The notes: generated by a model from the sequence alone, not told the origin. Positions 16,120 to 24,751 are shown, counted from the first letter of the stretch. The stretch: 64,000 nt of DNA from Testudinibacter aquarius (GCF_004342725.1 NZ_SMCP01000006.1:62001-126000), one strand, 5' to 3'. Numbers and translations are program-made.

Positions 16120-17034
16120 TTAGATCACTTTTCTCTCAGAGATCGCCAAGCCCAATAAGATCAACACAATGCCCGCAATGGAAAAATAGCTTAATTGCTC
16201 GTCCAAAATCCAGACGGCGCTGATCACCGTCACCACCGGCGCCAGATAGATATACAGGCTGGTTTTCACCGTGCCGAGCACCTTGACCGCATAATTCCAA
16301 CTGACAAAACAGATTGCCGAAGCACCAAAGCCGAGAAACAGCAGATTAAACAGATTTTGTGGTTTTAAGATCAGACTAAAATCCAACTTAAACGGCATCA
16401 AACAAGTCAGTGGCAGCATAAACAGCAAGCCGTAAAGAAAAGCGCGACGGGTAGTTTGCAAAGTGCGGTAGCCGAATTCACTGATTTTTTTCATCAGGGT
16501 CGAGTAGATTGCCCAAACCAGTGCCGCCAGCAATGCCAGAAAATCCCCTAACGGATTAATTTGCAACTCGTCACTGCTTTTCAGGCTGATCAAGGCAATG
16601 CCGAGCATCGCCAGCAAAAAGCCACTAAAAAAAGCCAGCGTTGGTTTTTCTCCGCCTAAAAACAGCCTATTCAACAGCGCGGTCAGCAGTGGCGCCACGG
16701 CAATAATAATCCCGACATTGCTGACTTGGGTGTAGAGCAGGGCAATGTTTTCCAATAAAAAATACAGGGTGATGCCACTCAACCCGGCAGCGGCGAAATA
16801 GGCTTCTTGCTGCCAGCCGACAAACGGCAGTTTGCGCGGATAGATCAGGCAAAGTGCGGTAAAGCCGATGGCAAAGCGGATCAGCAGAATTTCTAACGGT
16901 CGAAAATCTTGCAATAACACCTTGGTGGCGACATAGGTCATACCCCACACCAAAATAGTGAACAGCACAATAAGATGCCCTTTGATTTGGGCATTAGCAG
17001 CAGTATTCGTAGCCGATGAAACAGGCTTTAACAT
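16120..17034 (-). CDS. EamA/DMT-family permease
   Basis: This 304-residue membrane protein has ten predicted helices in two EamA repeats. The first begins GHLIVLFTILVWGMTYVATK and the second PLGDFLALLAALVWAIYSTL, both with the family's W-A/G-x-x motif. Members export or import small metabolites such as amino acids; the substrate is not predictable. A longer reading from 17154 adds an improbable Arg/Cys-rich N-terminus, so I place the start at the ATG MLKPVSSATN. It overlaps the end of the MFS gene by seven bases, so the two are probably one transcript. Confidence 0.85.
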   Translation of the reverse strand: MLKPVSSATNTAANAQIKGHLIVLFTILVWGMTYVATKVLLQDFRPLEILLIRFAIGFTALCLIYPRKLPFVGWQQEAYFAAAGLSGITLYFLLENIALLYTQVSNVGIIIAVAPLLTALLNRLFLGGEKPTLAFFSGFLLAMLGIALISLKSSDELQINPLGDFLALLAALVWAIYSTLMKKISEFGYRTLQTTRRAFLYGLLFMLPLTCLMPFKLDFSLILKPQNLFNLLFLGFGASAICFVSWNYAVKVLGTVKTSLYIYLAPVVTVISAVWILDEQLSYFSIAGIVLILLGLAISERKVI

Positions 17035-18215
17035 GTTTTGACTCGCCACATGCAGCAAAACGCGAGCACAATGAATAGCAGACAGAAATAGAACACGGAT
17101 TGGTAGTTCCAAATTGAGGCAATTGCACCGGCGATCGGTCCGGCGATCACCCAACTGCTTTTGGCGGCATTAGTAAACAGTGTGGTTGCGGCACCCATTT
17201 GCTGTGGCATCAAATCTTGAAAATAGAGCATGCCGATCGTGGCGGTAATTCCGATTAAGACTGCGTTGAGTAACTGTAAGGCAATCAGTCCCCAGTGGTT
17301 TTCAATCCATAATAGCCCAGCATAAAACAGCAAGCCACAGCCAATGGCAAACAAGAGCAAACTTTTTTTGCTGATATAACGGGTCAGATAACCGGCAAGT
17401 AACATGATCGGAATTTCTAAACCGGCAGCAGTACCCATTAAAATACCTGCCAGTTTCTCTTCCAGTTGTAATTCTTTGATTACATATAACGGCATATTGA
17501 TTAAATAAATACTGTTGCAGCAAAATATCAGCATCGTGGCGAGGAACAAATACAGTGTCGAGCGGCGATTTTGCTGCGGCGCTTGTGTTTTTGTTGTCGT
17601 GGAATGATCACTTGTTTGCCGTGGTAATTTAGGCAGCAGCAATAGGGCGAGCAGTCCGCTGCCGATAAAAGTCAATGCGCCAATTGAAAACAGCACTTCA
17701 AAGCCCATGCCAACTACTAAAGAAAACGCCAATGGTGGTCCGACAATCCATGCCAATGAAATTTGTGTGCGCATAATGGTGGAAAACATCACCGCCTCTT
17801 TGCGGCTGCTGTCGGCGTATTCGCGCGCAAAAGCAAAAATCTGTGGGTTAGACGCCGAGCCTAAGCCAAACAACACGACGGCAAAGGTGATCAGAATGTA
17901 GTAATTGCGGCTGAAGGCAAAGATAAAATAGCCGGCAGCTGCCATAAAACAGCAGATCAGAATGAGTTTGCGCCGATCCGGCAGGCGATCAGAGTAGTTA
18001 CCGAGCAGTTGTCCGATAATGATGCCGACCACGGCATTAAAGGAGTAAAAGAAGCCGACCGCCATCGGGCTTGCCTGCACTTCCTGCGATAAAAACAGGC
18101 TTAACACCGGCAGTTGGAATGCCGAGCCGATTCCGGTCAAAAATGCCATTAATAAAAAAGCAAAGGCAATAACATTAGCATGAGTGCCGGAGGGGCTGGA
18201 ATGGAAGTCTCGCAT
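17028..18215 (-). CDS. MFS sugar efflux transporter (SetA/SetB-like)
   Basis: This 395-residue major facilitator has twelve predicted helices. Segments LSLFLSQEVQASPMAVGFFY, DRRKLILICCFMAA, FAREYADSSRKEAVMFS and MRTQISLAWIVGPPLAF closely follow the E. coli SetA/SetB sugar-efflux family as I remember it. Such proteins export sugars or sugar analogues and relieve sugar-phosphate stress. It lies just upstream of the EamA gene. It is transcribed away from phoA across a 600-base gap rich in hairpins. Confidence 0.85.
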   Translation of the reverse strand: MRDFHSSPSGTHANVIAFAFLLMAFLTGIGSAFQLPVLSLFLSQEVQASPMAVGFFYSFNAVVGIIIGQLLGNYSDRLPDRRKLILICCFMAAAGYFIFAFSRNYYILITFAVVLFGLGSASNPQIFAFAREYADSSRKEAVMFSTIMRTQISLAWIVGPPLAFSLVVGMGFEVLFSIGALTFIGSGLLALLLLPKLPRQTSDHSTTTKTQAPQQNRRSTLYLFLATMLIFCCNSIYLINMPLYVIKELQLEEKLAGILMGTAAGLEIPIMLLAGYLTRYISKKSLLLFAIGCGLLFYAGLLWIENHWGLIALQLLNAVLIGITATIGMLYFQDLMPQQMGAATTLFTNAAKSSWVIAGPIAGAIASIWNYQSVFYFCLLFIVLAFCCMWRVKTC

Positions 18216-18309
18216 CTTGGGCTGGTCTTGGGTTGGGATCGTTATCGTAAAAGCAGTATCTTAACATAAAGCTCAGCAGCGTGAAATCCGAATTGGGTTT
18301 TGCTGATGA

Positions 18310-18690
18310 GCATTTATTTTTTGTATTCACTATCGGGTTTCGCCGATGGCGACCTTCACCCCCGCTCAGGCAGTTTATAAGGGCAGTCGAAAAACACAGC
18401 GCAGAGTACAAGGTTTTAAACCGTATTTTATCTTTTAAATTTGGGTAGTTAACCCAAAGTGCGGTGTGGTTGGTTTTCATTCCCCATCTGTAGTGCCTGA
18501 GCGTTTGCGTGAAGATTTCAAGCTCAATTTGTCGTGTTTGAGCGTAGCGAGTTTACAAATTGAGCGTAGAAATTAGCAAAGGCGAAGAACAGCACTACAA
18601 TTGGGGGGTATTTTTTTGCTTCCTTTTTTTGTACAAGCAAAAAAAGGAAGTCGCCATCAGCGAAACCCGATCGTGAATACCAAGAAGGCC
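18310..18690. repeat. nested inverted-repeat block, MITE-like, upstream of phoA
   Basis: Three dyads lie in this non-coding gap (18216-18818). Outer arms of about 40 bases (18317-18357 and 18646-18686) share TATTCACnATCGGGTTTCGC. Inner arms of about 50 bases (18482-18532 and 18555-18608) share TGTAGTGC and ACAAATTGAGC. A perfect 13-base hairpin CTTCCTTTTTTTG lies at 18619-18650. Two short open frames inside are by-products of the repeat. It looks like a dispersed non-autonomous element or an eroded hairpin-rich region. Confidence 0.6.
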
Positions 18691-18731
18691 GTTATTAGAA
18701 AAACAAACGTATGCGGTTGCCTTGCTTGTTA

Positions 18732-18765
18732 CTGTCATATTTCTGTCACATTTCTTTTGTATAGT
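18732..18765 (+). promoter_or_regulatory. Pho box and -10 of the phoA promoter
   Basis: CTGTCATATTTCTGTCAC (18732-18749) is an almost perfect PhoB box in the correct orientation. Ten bases later stands TATAGT (about 18760-18765) as the -10 hexamer, the standard layout where the box replaces the -35. phoA starts about 55 bases downstream. Confidence 0.88.
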
Positions 18766-18818
18766 AGGTATGCCTCAGCTATTGAGTGCCTATTTTAATA
18801 AACAATTAGGAGACAACC

Positions 18819-20564
18819 ATGAAGCGACGCTACTTATTCCCCTTTGTGCTGGCAGCTCTGCCGTTAAGTGCGGTGGCGCAGACCATTTATCCGATTGATC
18901 GCGCCACCATGATGGCGGACGGCAAATTTGATTTCAAAGTGGAATTCGATGAAATCGTCAGCCCGGATCAAGTCAGCATTTTAATTAACGGTAATGATTT
19001 CAAAGACGTGTTAGGCAGCAGCAACGTTGAATTTATCGAAAAAGAAGACGGCAAAGACGTTTCCGCCCTTTGGTTACGCAATGTCAGCCTGCAAGCTGCC
19101 GGCGACTATAAAGTCGAAACCAAAGCGAACGGCAAAGAAAGTGCGGTCAACTGGACGGTTTACCAAACCCCGGACGTGGCTAAAGCCAAAAACGTGATCT
19201 TCTTCTTGGGTGACGGTTTATCAGTGGCGCACCGCACCGGCGCACGGATTCTCTCCAAAGGCGTGACTGAAGGCAAAGCCAACGGGTTATTGGCGATGGA
19301 CAGCATGCCGGTAACCGGCTTTATCGGCACGTCCAGCACCGATGCCATCACTGCCGACAGCGCCAACACAATGAGCGCCTACATGACCGGACATAAATCG
19401 GCGATTAATGCGTTGGGGGTGTATGTCAGCCGCTCGGATGACAATTTGAATCACCCGAAACAAGAGACCTTGGGCGAGGTGATTAAACGTAAAACCAACA
19501 AAAGCGTCGGCATAGTCACCGATTCTGAAATCCAAGACGCCACGCCGGCAGCAGTGGTTGCCCACACCCGCCGCCGTGCCGACAAAGACAAGATCACCGG
19601 TATGTTGTTTGAGGTGAAACCAGATGTGATTTTGGGCGGCGGTTCGGCGTATTTTCTGCCGCAAAGCGTACCCGGTTCAAAACGCAAAGATGAGTTGAAC
19701 TATGTCGAAATGTTTAAAAATGACGGCTATAAACTGGTCACCAGCAACAGCGAACTGACTTCGATTCCGCAAGACACCAAACAATTGTTAGGCTTGTTCC
19801 ACACCGGAAACATGGATACCGTGCTAGATCGTCGTTTCCTAACCGATAACGGCGTGAGCAAAAAATTTCCGGATCAGCCGGATCTAACCAGCATGACCCA
19901 AACCGCACTTGATGTGCTATCACAAAATCCGGACGGTTTTGTGCTGGTGGTCGAATCGTCATTAATCGACAAAGCTTCGCATCCGCTGGATTGGGAGCGC
20001 GCGATCATGAGTACGATTATGTTTGACCAATCAATTGATATTGCGAAAAAATTCGCCGAAACCCACCCTGACACCCTTATCATCGTCACCGGCGACCATA
20101 CGCACGGCATTTCATTAATCGGTACGGTGGATGACGACAAACCGGGCGACCAAATGCGTGAAAAAGTCGGTGTGTATGCGGCGGCGGGCTATCCGAATTA
20201 CGAAGACAAAAACGGCGACGGCTATCCGGATAAACTGGATGTCAGCAAACGTCTGGCGGTGTTCTTCAACAACTATCCGGATTATTACGAAACGTTCCGT
20301 CCGAAACTCGACGGGCAATTCGTACCGGCATTGAAAAATGAAAAAGACGAATACGTTGCCAATGAAGCCTATAAAAATATTCCGGGTGCAGTGTTGCGCA
20401 CCGGCATTCTGCCGAAAAGCGAATCCACCGGGGTGCATGCGATCGATGATATCGTGATTCAAGCGCAGGGACCGGGTTCGGAAGCGATCAAAGGCTATAT
20501 GGAAAACTCGGATATTTTCAAAGTGATTGTGGACAGTTTAGCGATTAATAACGCACAAAAATAA
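18819..20564 (+). CDS. phoA: secreted alkaline phosphatase
   Basis: This 581-residue phosphomonoesterase releases phosphate from organic esters in the periplasm. A Sec signal peptide ends at AVA (residue 20). Residues 25-115 form an immunoglobulin-like N-terminal domain not found in E. coli PhoA. The catalytic domain follows with FLGDGLS (metal-binding Asp, about 130), the nucleophile Ser181 in TADSANTM and the metal-binding TGDHTHG near residue 425. The enzyme needs zinc and magnesium. The Pho box shows phosphate control. A three-gene operon that may handle metals follows 10 bases after its stop. The gene symbol is by function; the sequence belongs to a long-form family. Confidence 0.92.
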   Translation: MKRRYLFPFVLAALPLSAVAQTIYPIDRATMMADGKFDFKVEFDEIVSPDQVSILINGNDFKDVLGSSNVEFIEKEDGKDVSALWLRNVSLQAAGDYKVETKANGKESAVNWTVYQTPDVAKAKNVIFFLGDGLSVAHRTGARILSKGVTEGKANGLLAMDSMPVTGFIGTSSTDAITADSANTMSAYMTGHKSAINALGVYVSRSDDNLNHPKQETLGEVIKRKTNKSVGIVTDSEIQDATPAAVVAHTRRRADKDKITGMLFEVKPDVILGGGSAYFLPQSVPGSKRKDELNYVEMFKNDGYKLVTSNSELTSIPQDTKQLLGLFHTGNMDTVLDRRFLTDNGVSKKFPDQPDLTSMTQTALDVLSQNPDGFVLVVESSLIDKASHPLDWERAIMSTIMFDQSIDIAKKFAETHPDTLIIVTGDHTHGISLIGTVDDDKPGDQMREKVGVYAAAGYPNYEDKNGDGYPDKLDVSKRLAVFFNNYPDYYETFRPKLDGQFVPALKNEKDEYVANEAYKNIPGAVLRTGILPKSESTGVHAIDDIVIQAQGPGSEAIKGYMENSDIFKVIVDSLAINNAQK

Positions 20565-20574
20565 TGGAATTTGA

Positions 20575-21063
20575 ATGGTGAATAACATTTTACAATCCAA
20601 TCAAGCGGGGGTGACTCCGCTGTTTTCATTACATCGTTTACAACAAGGATTAGCCGGCGCTTGCTTGGTATTATTGACTCTGCCTGCTTTGGCGGCATCC
20701 TCGCTAACCTTTGATGAGTTGTACGGCAAAATTTCGGTGCTGGGCATGGAGTTTTCCGAAAAAGTCAAAGTATTGTCGCAGCAGACGGTTGAAATGAACG
20801 GTTTTATGGCGCCGCCGCTGAAAGCCGACGCACAGTTTTTTGTGCTGACCAAAGCACCGATGGCACTGTGTCCGTTTTGTTCGTCTGATGCCGATTGGCC
20901 TGCCGATATCGTGGTGGTGTATTTGGATAAAAAACAACCGTTCGTACAAAATAATGCCATGATCAAGGTGACAGGAAAATTAGAATACGGCTCATGGACT
21001 GATCCACAAACCGGCTTTGTCAGCTTGCTGCGCATTACCGATGCCCGATTCAAGAAATTATAA
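20575..21063 (+). CDS. exported CPFC-motif protein (DUF3299-like)
   Basis: This 162-residue protein has a hydrophobic N-terminal segment (LAGACLVLLTLPALAAS, residues 28-45) that looks like a signal peptide preceded by an unusually long N-tail. The mature part contains KADAQFFVLTKAPMALCPFC, whose CPFC pair could bind a metal or a thiol partner, and a C-terminal OB-like strand region GKLEYGSWTDPQTGFVSLLR. I recall DUF3299-type proteins encoded beside metal-related ABC systems, but this was not checked. It lies 10 bases after phoA and 28 before the ATPase gene, so it is probably co-transcribed with both. Confidence 0.65.
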   Translation: MVNNILQSNQAGVTPLFSLHRLQQGLAGACLVLLTLPALAASSLTFDELYGKISVLGMEFSEKVKVLSQQTVEMNGFMAPPLKADAQFFVLTKAPMALCPFCSSDADWPADIVVVYLDKKQPFVQNNAMIKVTGKLEYGSWTDPQTGFVSLLRITDARFKKL

Positions 21064-21091
21064 AACAGCCCCTAGTTTGACAGGAGATCAA

Positions 21092-21778
21092 ATGTTAGAA
21101 ATCAAGAATTTGACCGTCAACATTCCGGCATTGCCAGAACCGATTTTGGCGATACCGCACTTGTCCGTTGCCACGGCACAACAGGTCGCCGTGATGGGAC
21201 CTTCCGGCTGTGGTAAAAGTACGTTTCTCAATATTATCAGCGGAGTATTACAACCTAGCACGGGTTCGGTGAAATGGCAGCAACAAGAGTTGACCGCACT
21301 TTCAGCCACTGCTTGTGATACATGGCGTTTTCAACATATCGGCATGGTGATGCAGGATTTTTATCTGACCAACGGTTTGAGTGCGTTGGAAAATGTATTA
21401 CTGCCGTTGGCTTTTCGCCACTGGCGTATATCTGATGCGCTGAAACAACGGGCGGAATCTTTGCTGGAACAGCTGGACATGCCACGGCTACACAGTGATG
21501 TTGCTAAATTATCGCGCGGTGAAATGCAGCGAGTGGCGATTGCACGAGCGCTGTTGGCAAAGCCGAACGTGATTATCGCTGATGAACCGACTGCCAGCCT
21601 GGATGCGGAAAACAGCCGTAATATTGCCCGTCTGCTGTTGGAAATCAGTGAAAAAGAGCGATGTACTTTGGTGGTGGCGACCCATGATCATTTTTTATCC
21701 GAACAGCTGCAACGCCGATTGTTGTTGCGAAATGGGATTATCGTCTCGGATCAGCAGACAGGAGCGCAAATATGTTAA
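21092..21778 (+). CDS. ABC transporter ATPase, LolD/MacB type
   Basis: This 228-residue ATPase has Walker [10 protein letters not shown], signature LSRGEMQRVAIARALL, Walker B VIIADEPTASLD and the switch His in VATHDH. It belongs to the subfamily that works with FtsX/MacB-type permeases. The start at 21092 is preceded by GGAG; an upstream ATG at 21017 lies inside the previous gene and was rejected. It overlaps the permease start by seven bases, which fixes the partner. These systems couple ATP hydrolysis to work on periplasmic proteins or to export rather than to classic import. Confidence 0.9.
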   Translation: MLEIKNLTVNIPALPEPILAIPHLSVATAQQVAVMGPSGCGKSTFLNIISGVLQPSTGSVKWQQQELTALSATACDTWRFQHIGMVMQDFYLTNGLSALENVLLPLAFRHWRISDALKQRAESLLEQLDMPRLHSDVAKLSRGEMQRVAIARALLAKPNVIIADEPTASLDAENSRNIARLLLEISEKERCTLVVATHDHFLSEQLQRRLLLRNGIIVSDQQTGAQIC

Positions 21779-23001
21779 TGCTAAAACTGTTATTACTTGA
21801 TTTTAAAAAGAGCAAATTTGGCAGCCTGCTGATTATTTTTCTGATTGCGTTGTCAACTGCGTTGAGTATCACCGTTAACTTGCAGGAACGTGCATTGCGT
21901 GAAGGCAGTGCGCAAGCGGCGGATCGCTTTGATTTATTGATCGGCGCAGCGGGCAGCGAAGTGCAACTGGTGCTGAGTACGGTGTTCCTACAGCCGTCAC
22001 CACTCAATTTGCTGGATACAGCGGTGTTCAAAGAACTTGAAGCCAACCCGTTGGTCGAGTGGGCGGCACCGTTAGCATTTGGTGATTATTATCAAACTAT
22101 GCCGATTGTTGGCACCAATACCGCACTTTTGCTCGACGGCGGCAAACGCCAACTTGCCGTCGGACGAGCATTTGAAAAAGATTATGAAGCTGTGGTCGGG
22201 GCAAACAGCGGTTTGGCAATTGGTGACAGTTTCAGTCCGATGCACGGTCAATTGGGTGAAGCCAATCACCACGCCCATGACGAGATTAGTTATACGGTTG
22301 TCGGGATTTTACCGGAAGGGGGCAGCATTTGGGATAAAGCGATTTTAGTGCCGATTACCAGTGTCTGGGATGTTCATCAACATCATGATCATTTACATGA
22401 TGGTCCGCCGGGCTATGTTGATGAGCACGATCATGATCATCAGCACGAGATCGCAGAACTGGGCGTATCGGCAATTGTGGTTAAACCAAAGAGTTTCGCC
22501 GCGGCTTATCAATTGCGCAGCCAGTATAAAACCGACACTACCCAAGCGGTTTTCCCGGCGGAAGTGCTAGTGCGGGTGTATGGCGTGTTAGGCGATAGCA
22601 AAGAGGTTCTGTTGTGGGTGTCGATCGTCACGCAAGTACTGGTCGCAACTGCACTTTTGATGATTATTGTGTTGTATCTGCAAAACCGACAAAAACAGGT
22701 GGCAGCGTGGCGGATTTTCGGTGCGCCACGTGCCAAGATCTTCTTGCTGATTTGGTTTGCTTTGATCGTGATGATTGCGCTGGCAATGCTGTTGGGTGTG
22801 GCTATCGGTTATATCGCGGCACAGTTGATTTCCCAACATCTTAGCTTGCAAAGTGGCTTTGTGCTACCGGTGCGCTTGGGCGAAGAGGAATACCTGTTTA
22901 TTTTGTTTAATTTTATTTTTGCCATTTTGCTGGCATTGTTGCCGTCTTTGCTGCTTTACCGCCGTTCACCAATAAATGTTTTACGAAACACGCAAGAATG
23001 A
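21772..23001 (+). CDS. FtsX/MacB-type permease with a His-rich periplasmic loop
   Basis: This 409-residue permease has an N-terminal transmembrane helix (LLIIFLIALSTALSITVNL), a large periplasmic domain of about 230 residues and three C-terminal helices (VLVATALLMIIVLYL; LIWFALIVMIALAMLLGVAIG; LFNFIFAILLALLPSLLLY). The periplasmic domain has HHAHDE and, 40 residues later, HQHHDHLHD followed by HDHDHQHE, a dense metal-binding sequence. I recall similar permeases in zinc-regulated operons such as Vibrio zrg, so zinc handling is plausible. It lies directly downstream of a zinc enzyme gene, phoA. Substrate is inferred, not shown. Confidence 0.85.
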   Translation: MLMLKLLLLDFKKSKFGSLLIIFLIALSTALSITVNLQERALREGSAQAADRFDLLIGAAGSEVQLVLSTVFLQPSPLNLLDTAVFKELEANPLVEWAAPLAFGDYYQTMPIVGTNTALLLDGGKRQLAVGRAFEKDYEAVVGANSGLAIGDSFSPMHGQLGEANHHAHDEISYTVVGILPEGGSIWDKAILVPITSVWDVHQHHDHLHDGPPGYVDEHDHDHQHEIAELGVSAIVVKPKSFAAAYQLRSQYKTDTTQAVFPAEVLVRVYGVLGDSKEVLLWVSIVTQVLVATALLMIIVLYLQNRQKQVAAWRIFGAPRAKIFLLIWFALIVMIALAMLLGVAIGYIAAQLISQHLSLQSGFVLPVRLGEEEYLFILFNFIFAILLALLPSLLLYRRSPINVLRNTQE

Positions 23002-23056
23002 TATGATAACGCCCTAAATTAGTAGTGATAATGTGAGTTTTAGGTAAGGAGAGCTT

Positions 23057-23806
23057 GTGTTGCAACATCATATCGAACAACACAGTGTGGTTGACAACCA
23101 GCGCTTAGTGGTGACGCTGGCATCCACTCAAGCCGAAATTGAAGAGGCGCAACGTTTGCGCTACGAGATTTTTGCCAATGAAATGGGGGCGAAAATTCAG
23201 AGTATAAACGGTTTGGATATTGATAAATATGATGAACATTGCCAGCATTTAATTGTCCGAGATGAAGACAACGGACGAATTGTCGGTTGCTATCGTCTGT
23301 TGACCATTGAAGGCGCACGCAAAGTCGGCGGCTGGTACAGTGCCGGCGAGTTTGATCTCAGTCGTATTGAACATATTTTAGATCGTACCGTCGAATTGGG
23401 GCGCGCTTGCGTACATAAAGACTACCGCAACGGCGGTGTCGTGCTGCTGTTGTGGACCGGATTGATTAAATTTATGCACTTGGAGAATCTGTCGTATATG
23501 ATCGGCTGTGGCAGTATCAGCATGAGCGACGGCGGGCACAGCGCAGCAAGCCTATACCGTAAATTGGAGAAAAAATATCTATCGCCGTTGGAATATCGGG
23601 TGTTTCCGCATGTGCCGGTGCAATTGGATAAATTGCAACAGGATTTAGAGGTCTCGACACCGGCGCTGATCAAAGGCTATTTGCGTGCCGGTGCTTATAT
23701 TTGCGGCGAACCGGCTTGGGATCCGGATTTCAACTCGGCGGACGTGTTGATTATGATGCCGATCACCCGTCTGGACGAACGTTATTTAAAGCATTTCTGT
23801 CGTTGA
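23057..23806 (+). CDS. olsB: L-ornithine N-acyltransferase (OlsB-like, GNAT)
   Basis: This 249-residue acyltransferase would make lyso-ornithine lipid from ornithine and a 3-hydroxyacyl-ACP. Family features are EEAQRLRYEIFANEMGA at the N-terminus, VELGRACVHKDYRNGGVVLL (acyl-ACP/CoA site), IGCGSISMSD and LIKGYLRAGAYICGEPAWDPDFN near the C-terminus. The start is GTG at 23057 with AAGGAG upstream. The olsA-like gene follows after 27 bases. Ornithine lipids contain no phosphorus and commonly replace phospholipids in phosphate starvation, which fits this neighbourhood. A hemolysin-like GNAT of other function is the alternative. Confidence 0.8.
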   Translation: MLQHHIEQHSVVDNQRLVVTLASTQAEIEEAQRLRYEIFANEMGAKIQSINGLDIDKYDEHCQHLIVRDEDNGRIVGCYRLLTIEGARKVGGWYSAGEFDLSRIEHILDRTVELGRACVHKDYRNGGVVLLLWTGLIKFMHLENLSYMIGCGSISMSDGGHSAASLYRKLEKKYLSPLEYRVFPHVPVQLDKLQQDLEVSTPALIKGYLRAGAYICGEPAWDPDFNSADVLIMMPITRLDERYLKHFCR

Positions 23807-23833
23807 ACGGTACAGTTTAAAATAAGGCGGATT

Positions 23834-24595
23834 ATGCAAACGTTGCGAGTTTTTTGGCGCTTATCATGGATTATGTACTATCTGTTAAGCGGTGTGTTTC
23901 AAATGTTGGTGTTGTTTCGTTGGTGCACGCCACAACAAAAATTGGCGCGGATTCAACGCTGGTCGCAAAATATTTTGCGGGTGTTTAACATTCAGGTCAA
24001 CGCCCATAACGTACCGCACTTATCACAAGTCAAGGGCTCGATGTTTATCTCGAATCACGTTTCTTGGTTAGATATTTTTGCGATCAATGCTGTATTACCG
24101 GGGCAGTTCATTGCCAAAGACGATGTGCGCAAATGGCCGATTATCGGCTATCTGGCAGCGCAAGCCAACACAGTGTTTGTGTCGCGTCAACGTGGCAACG
24201 GGAGTACACAGGGCAAAGTCGACGGCGTGGCAACCGCACTTCGCAACGGCGCACAGATCACCCTGTTTCCGGAAGGCACGTCGACCATCGGCGATCAGGT
24301 GTTGCCGTTCAAAAGCAGTTTCTTTCAGGCGGCGATTGATGCCGAAGCCAAGATTTGGCCGGTGCTGTGTTTCTATCCGGCGCAAAACGGTGGTGTCAAC
24401 CGTACCATGGCGTATTACGGCGATATCAGTCTGGTGCAATCCTTAAAAGATCTGGCAGCACAAAAGTGCGGTGTGATTGAACTCAATTTTTTTGAAGCGA
24501 TTGATGCTACAGGGAAAGATCGCCGTGACTTGTGTGATCTAAGCCACCAAATATTATCGACCGAACTGGTGAAAGCGTTGGAGCGTAGTTGTTAG
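23834..24595 (+). CDS. olsA: 1-acyl-glycerol-3-phosphate / lyso-ornithine-lipid acyltransferase (OlsA/PlsC-like)
   Basis: This 253-residue membrane-associated acyltransferase has an N-terminal hydrophobic segment (MYYLLSGVFQMLVLF), the catalytic HX4D motif in SNHVSWLDIF (near residue 75) and the second motif FPEGTSTIGD. PlsC-type enzymes acylate lysophosphatidate; OlsA relatives acylate lyso-ornithine lipid. The choice of OlsA rests on adjacency to the OlsB-like gene rather than on sequence alone. A hairpin repeat follows, before the convergent ybaK gene. Confidence 0.8.
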   Translation: MQTLRVFWRLSWIMYYLLSGVFQMLVLFRWCTPQQKLARIQRWSQNILRVFNIQVNAHNVPHLSQVKGSMFISNHVSWLDIFAINAVLPGQFIAKDDVRKWPIIGYLAAQANTVFVSRQRGNGSTQGKVDGVATALRNGAQITLFPEGTSTIGDQVLPFKSSFFQAAIDAEAKIWPVLCFYPAQNGGVNRTMAYYGDISLVQSLKDLAAQKCGVIELNFFEAIDATGKDRRDLCDLSHQILSTELVKALERSC

Positions 24596-24597
24596 AA

Positions 24598-24738
24598 TTC
24601 CTTCTCCCCTTGTGGGAGAAGGACAGATTTTAGCTTCGTTCAGAAGCAAAAATCAGGATGAGGGGGCAGGGAGCAGTGCTGTGATATCTCACCCTCATCC
24701 GCCCTATCGGGCACCTTCTCCCATCAAGGGAGAAGGAA
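24598..24738. repeat. hairpin-rich dispersed repeat between olsA and ybaK
   Basis: The block starts and ends with small hairpins, each built on CCTTCTCCC and GGGAGAAGG (about 24600-24622 and 24714-24736). Between them are two further dyads, a GATTTTAGCTTC/GAAGCAAAAATC stem and GATGAGGG/CCCTCATC. The phrase CCCTCATCCGCCCTATCGGG resembles a widely scattered bacterial intergenic repeat. Between convergent genes it may also end both transcripts. Confidence 0.7.
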
Positions 24739-24751
24739 ATAATGTGTAGAT

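Noticed and set aside
18175-18480. Open frame of 101 codons upstream of the MFS gene
   Set aside because: It lies in the inverted-repeat block and shares its peptide phrase with a frame in the opposite arm, as expected from repeat DNA rather than genes.
18601-18798. Open frame of 65 codons before phoA
   Set aside because: It spans the hairpin and the Pho box and has no ribosome site; phoA control signals occupy the same bases.
22361-22570. Met- and Ile-rich frame inside the permease gene
   Set aside because: It is a shadow of the His-rich CAT/CAC codons in another frame.
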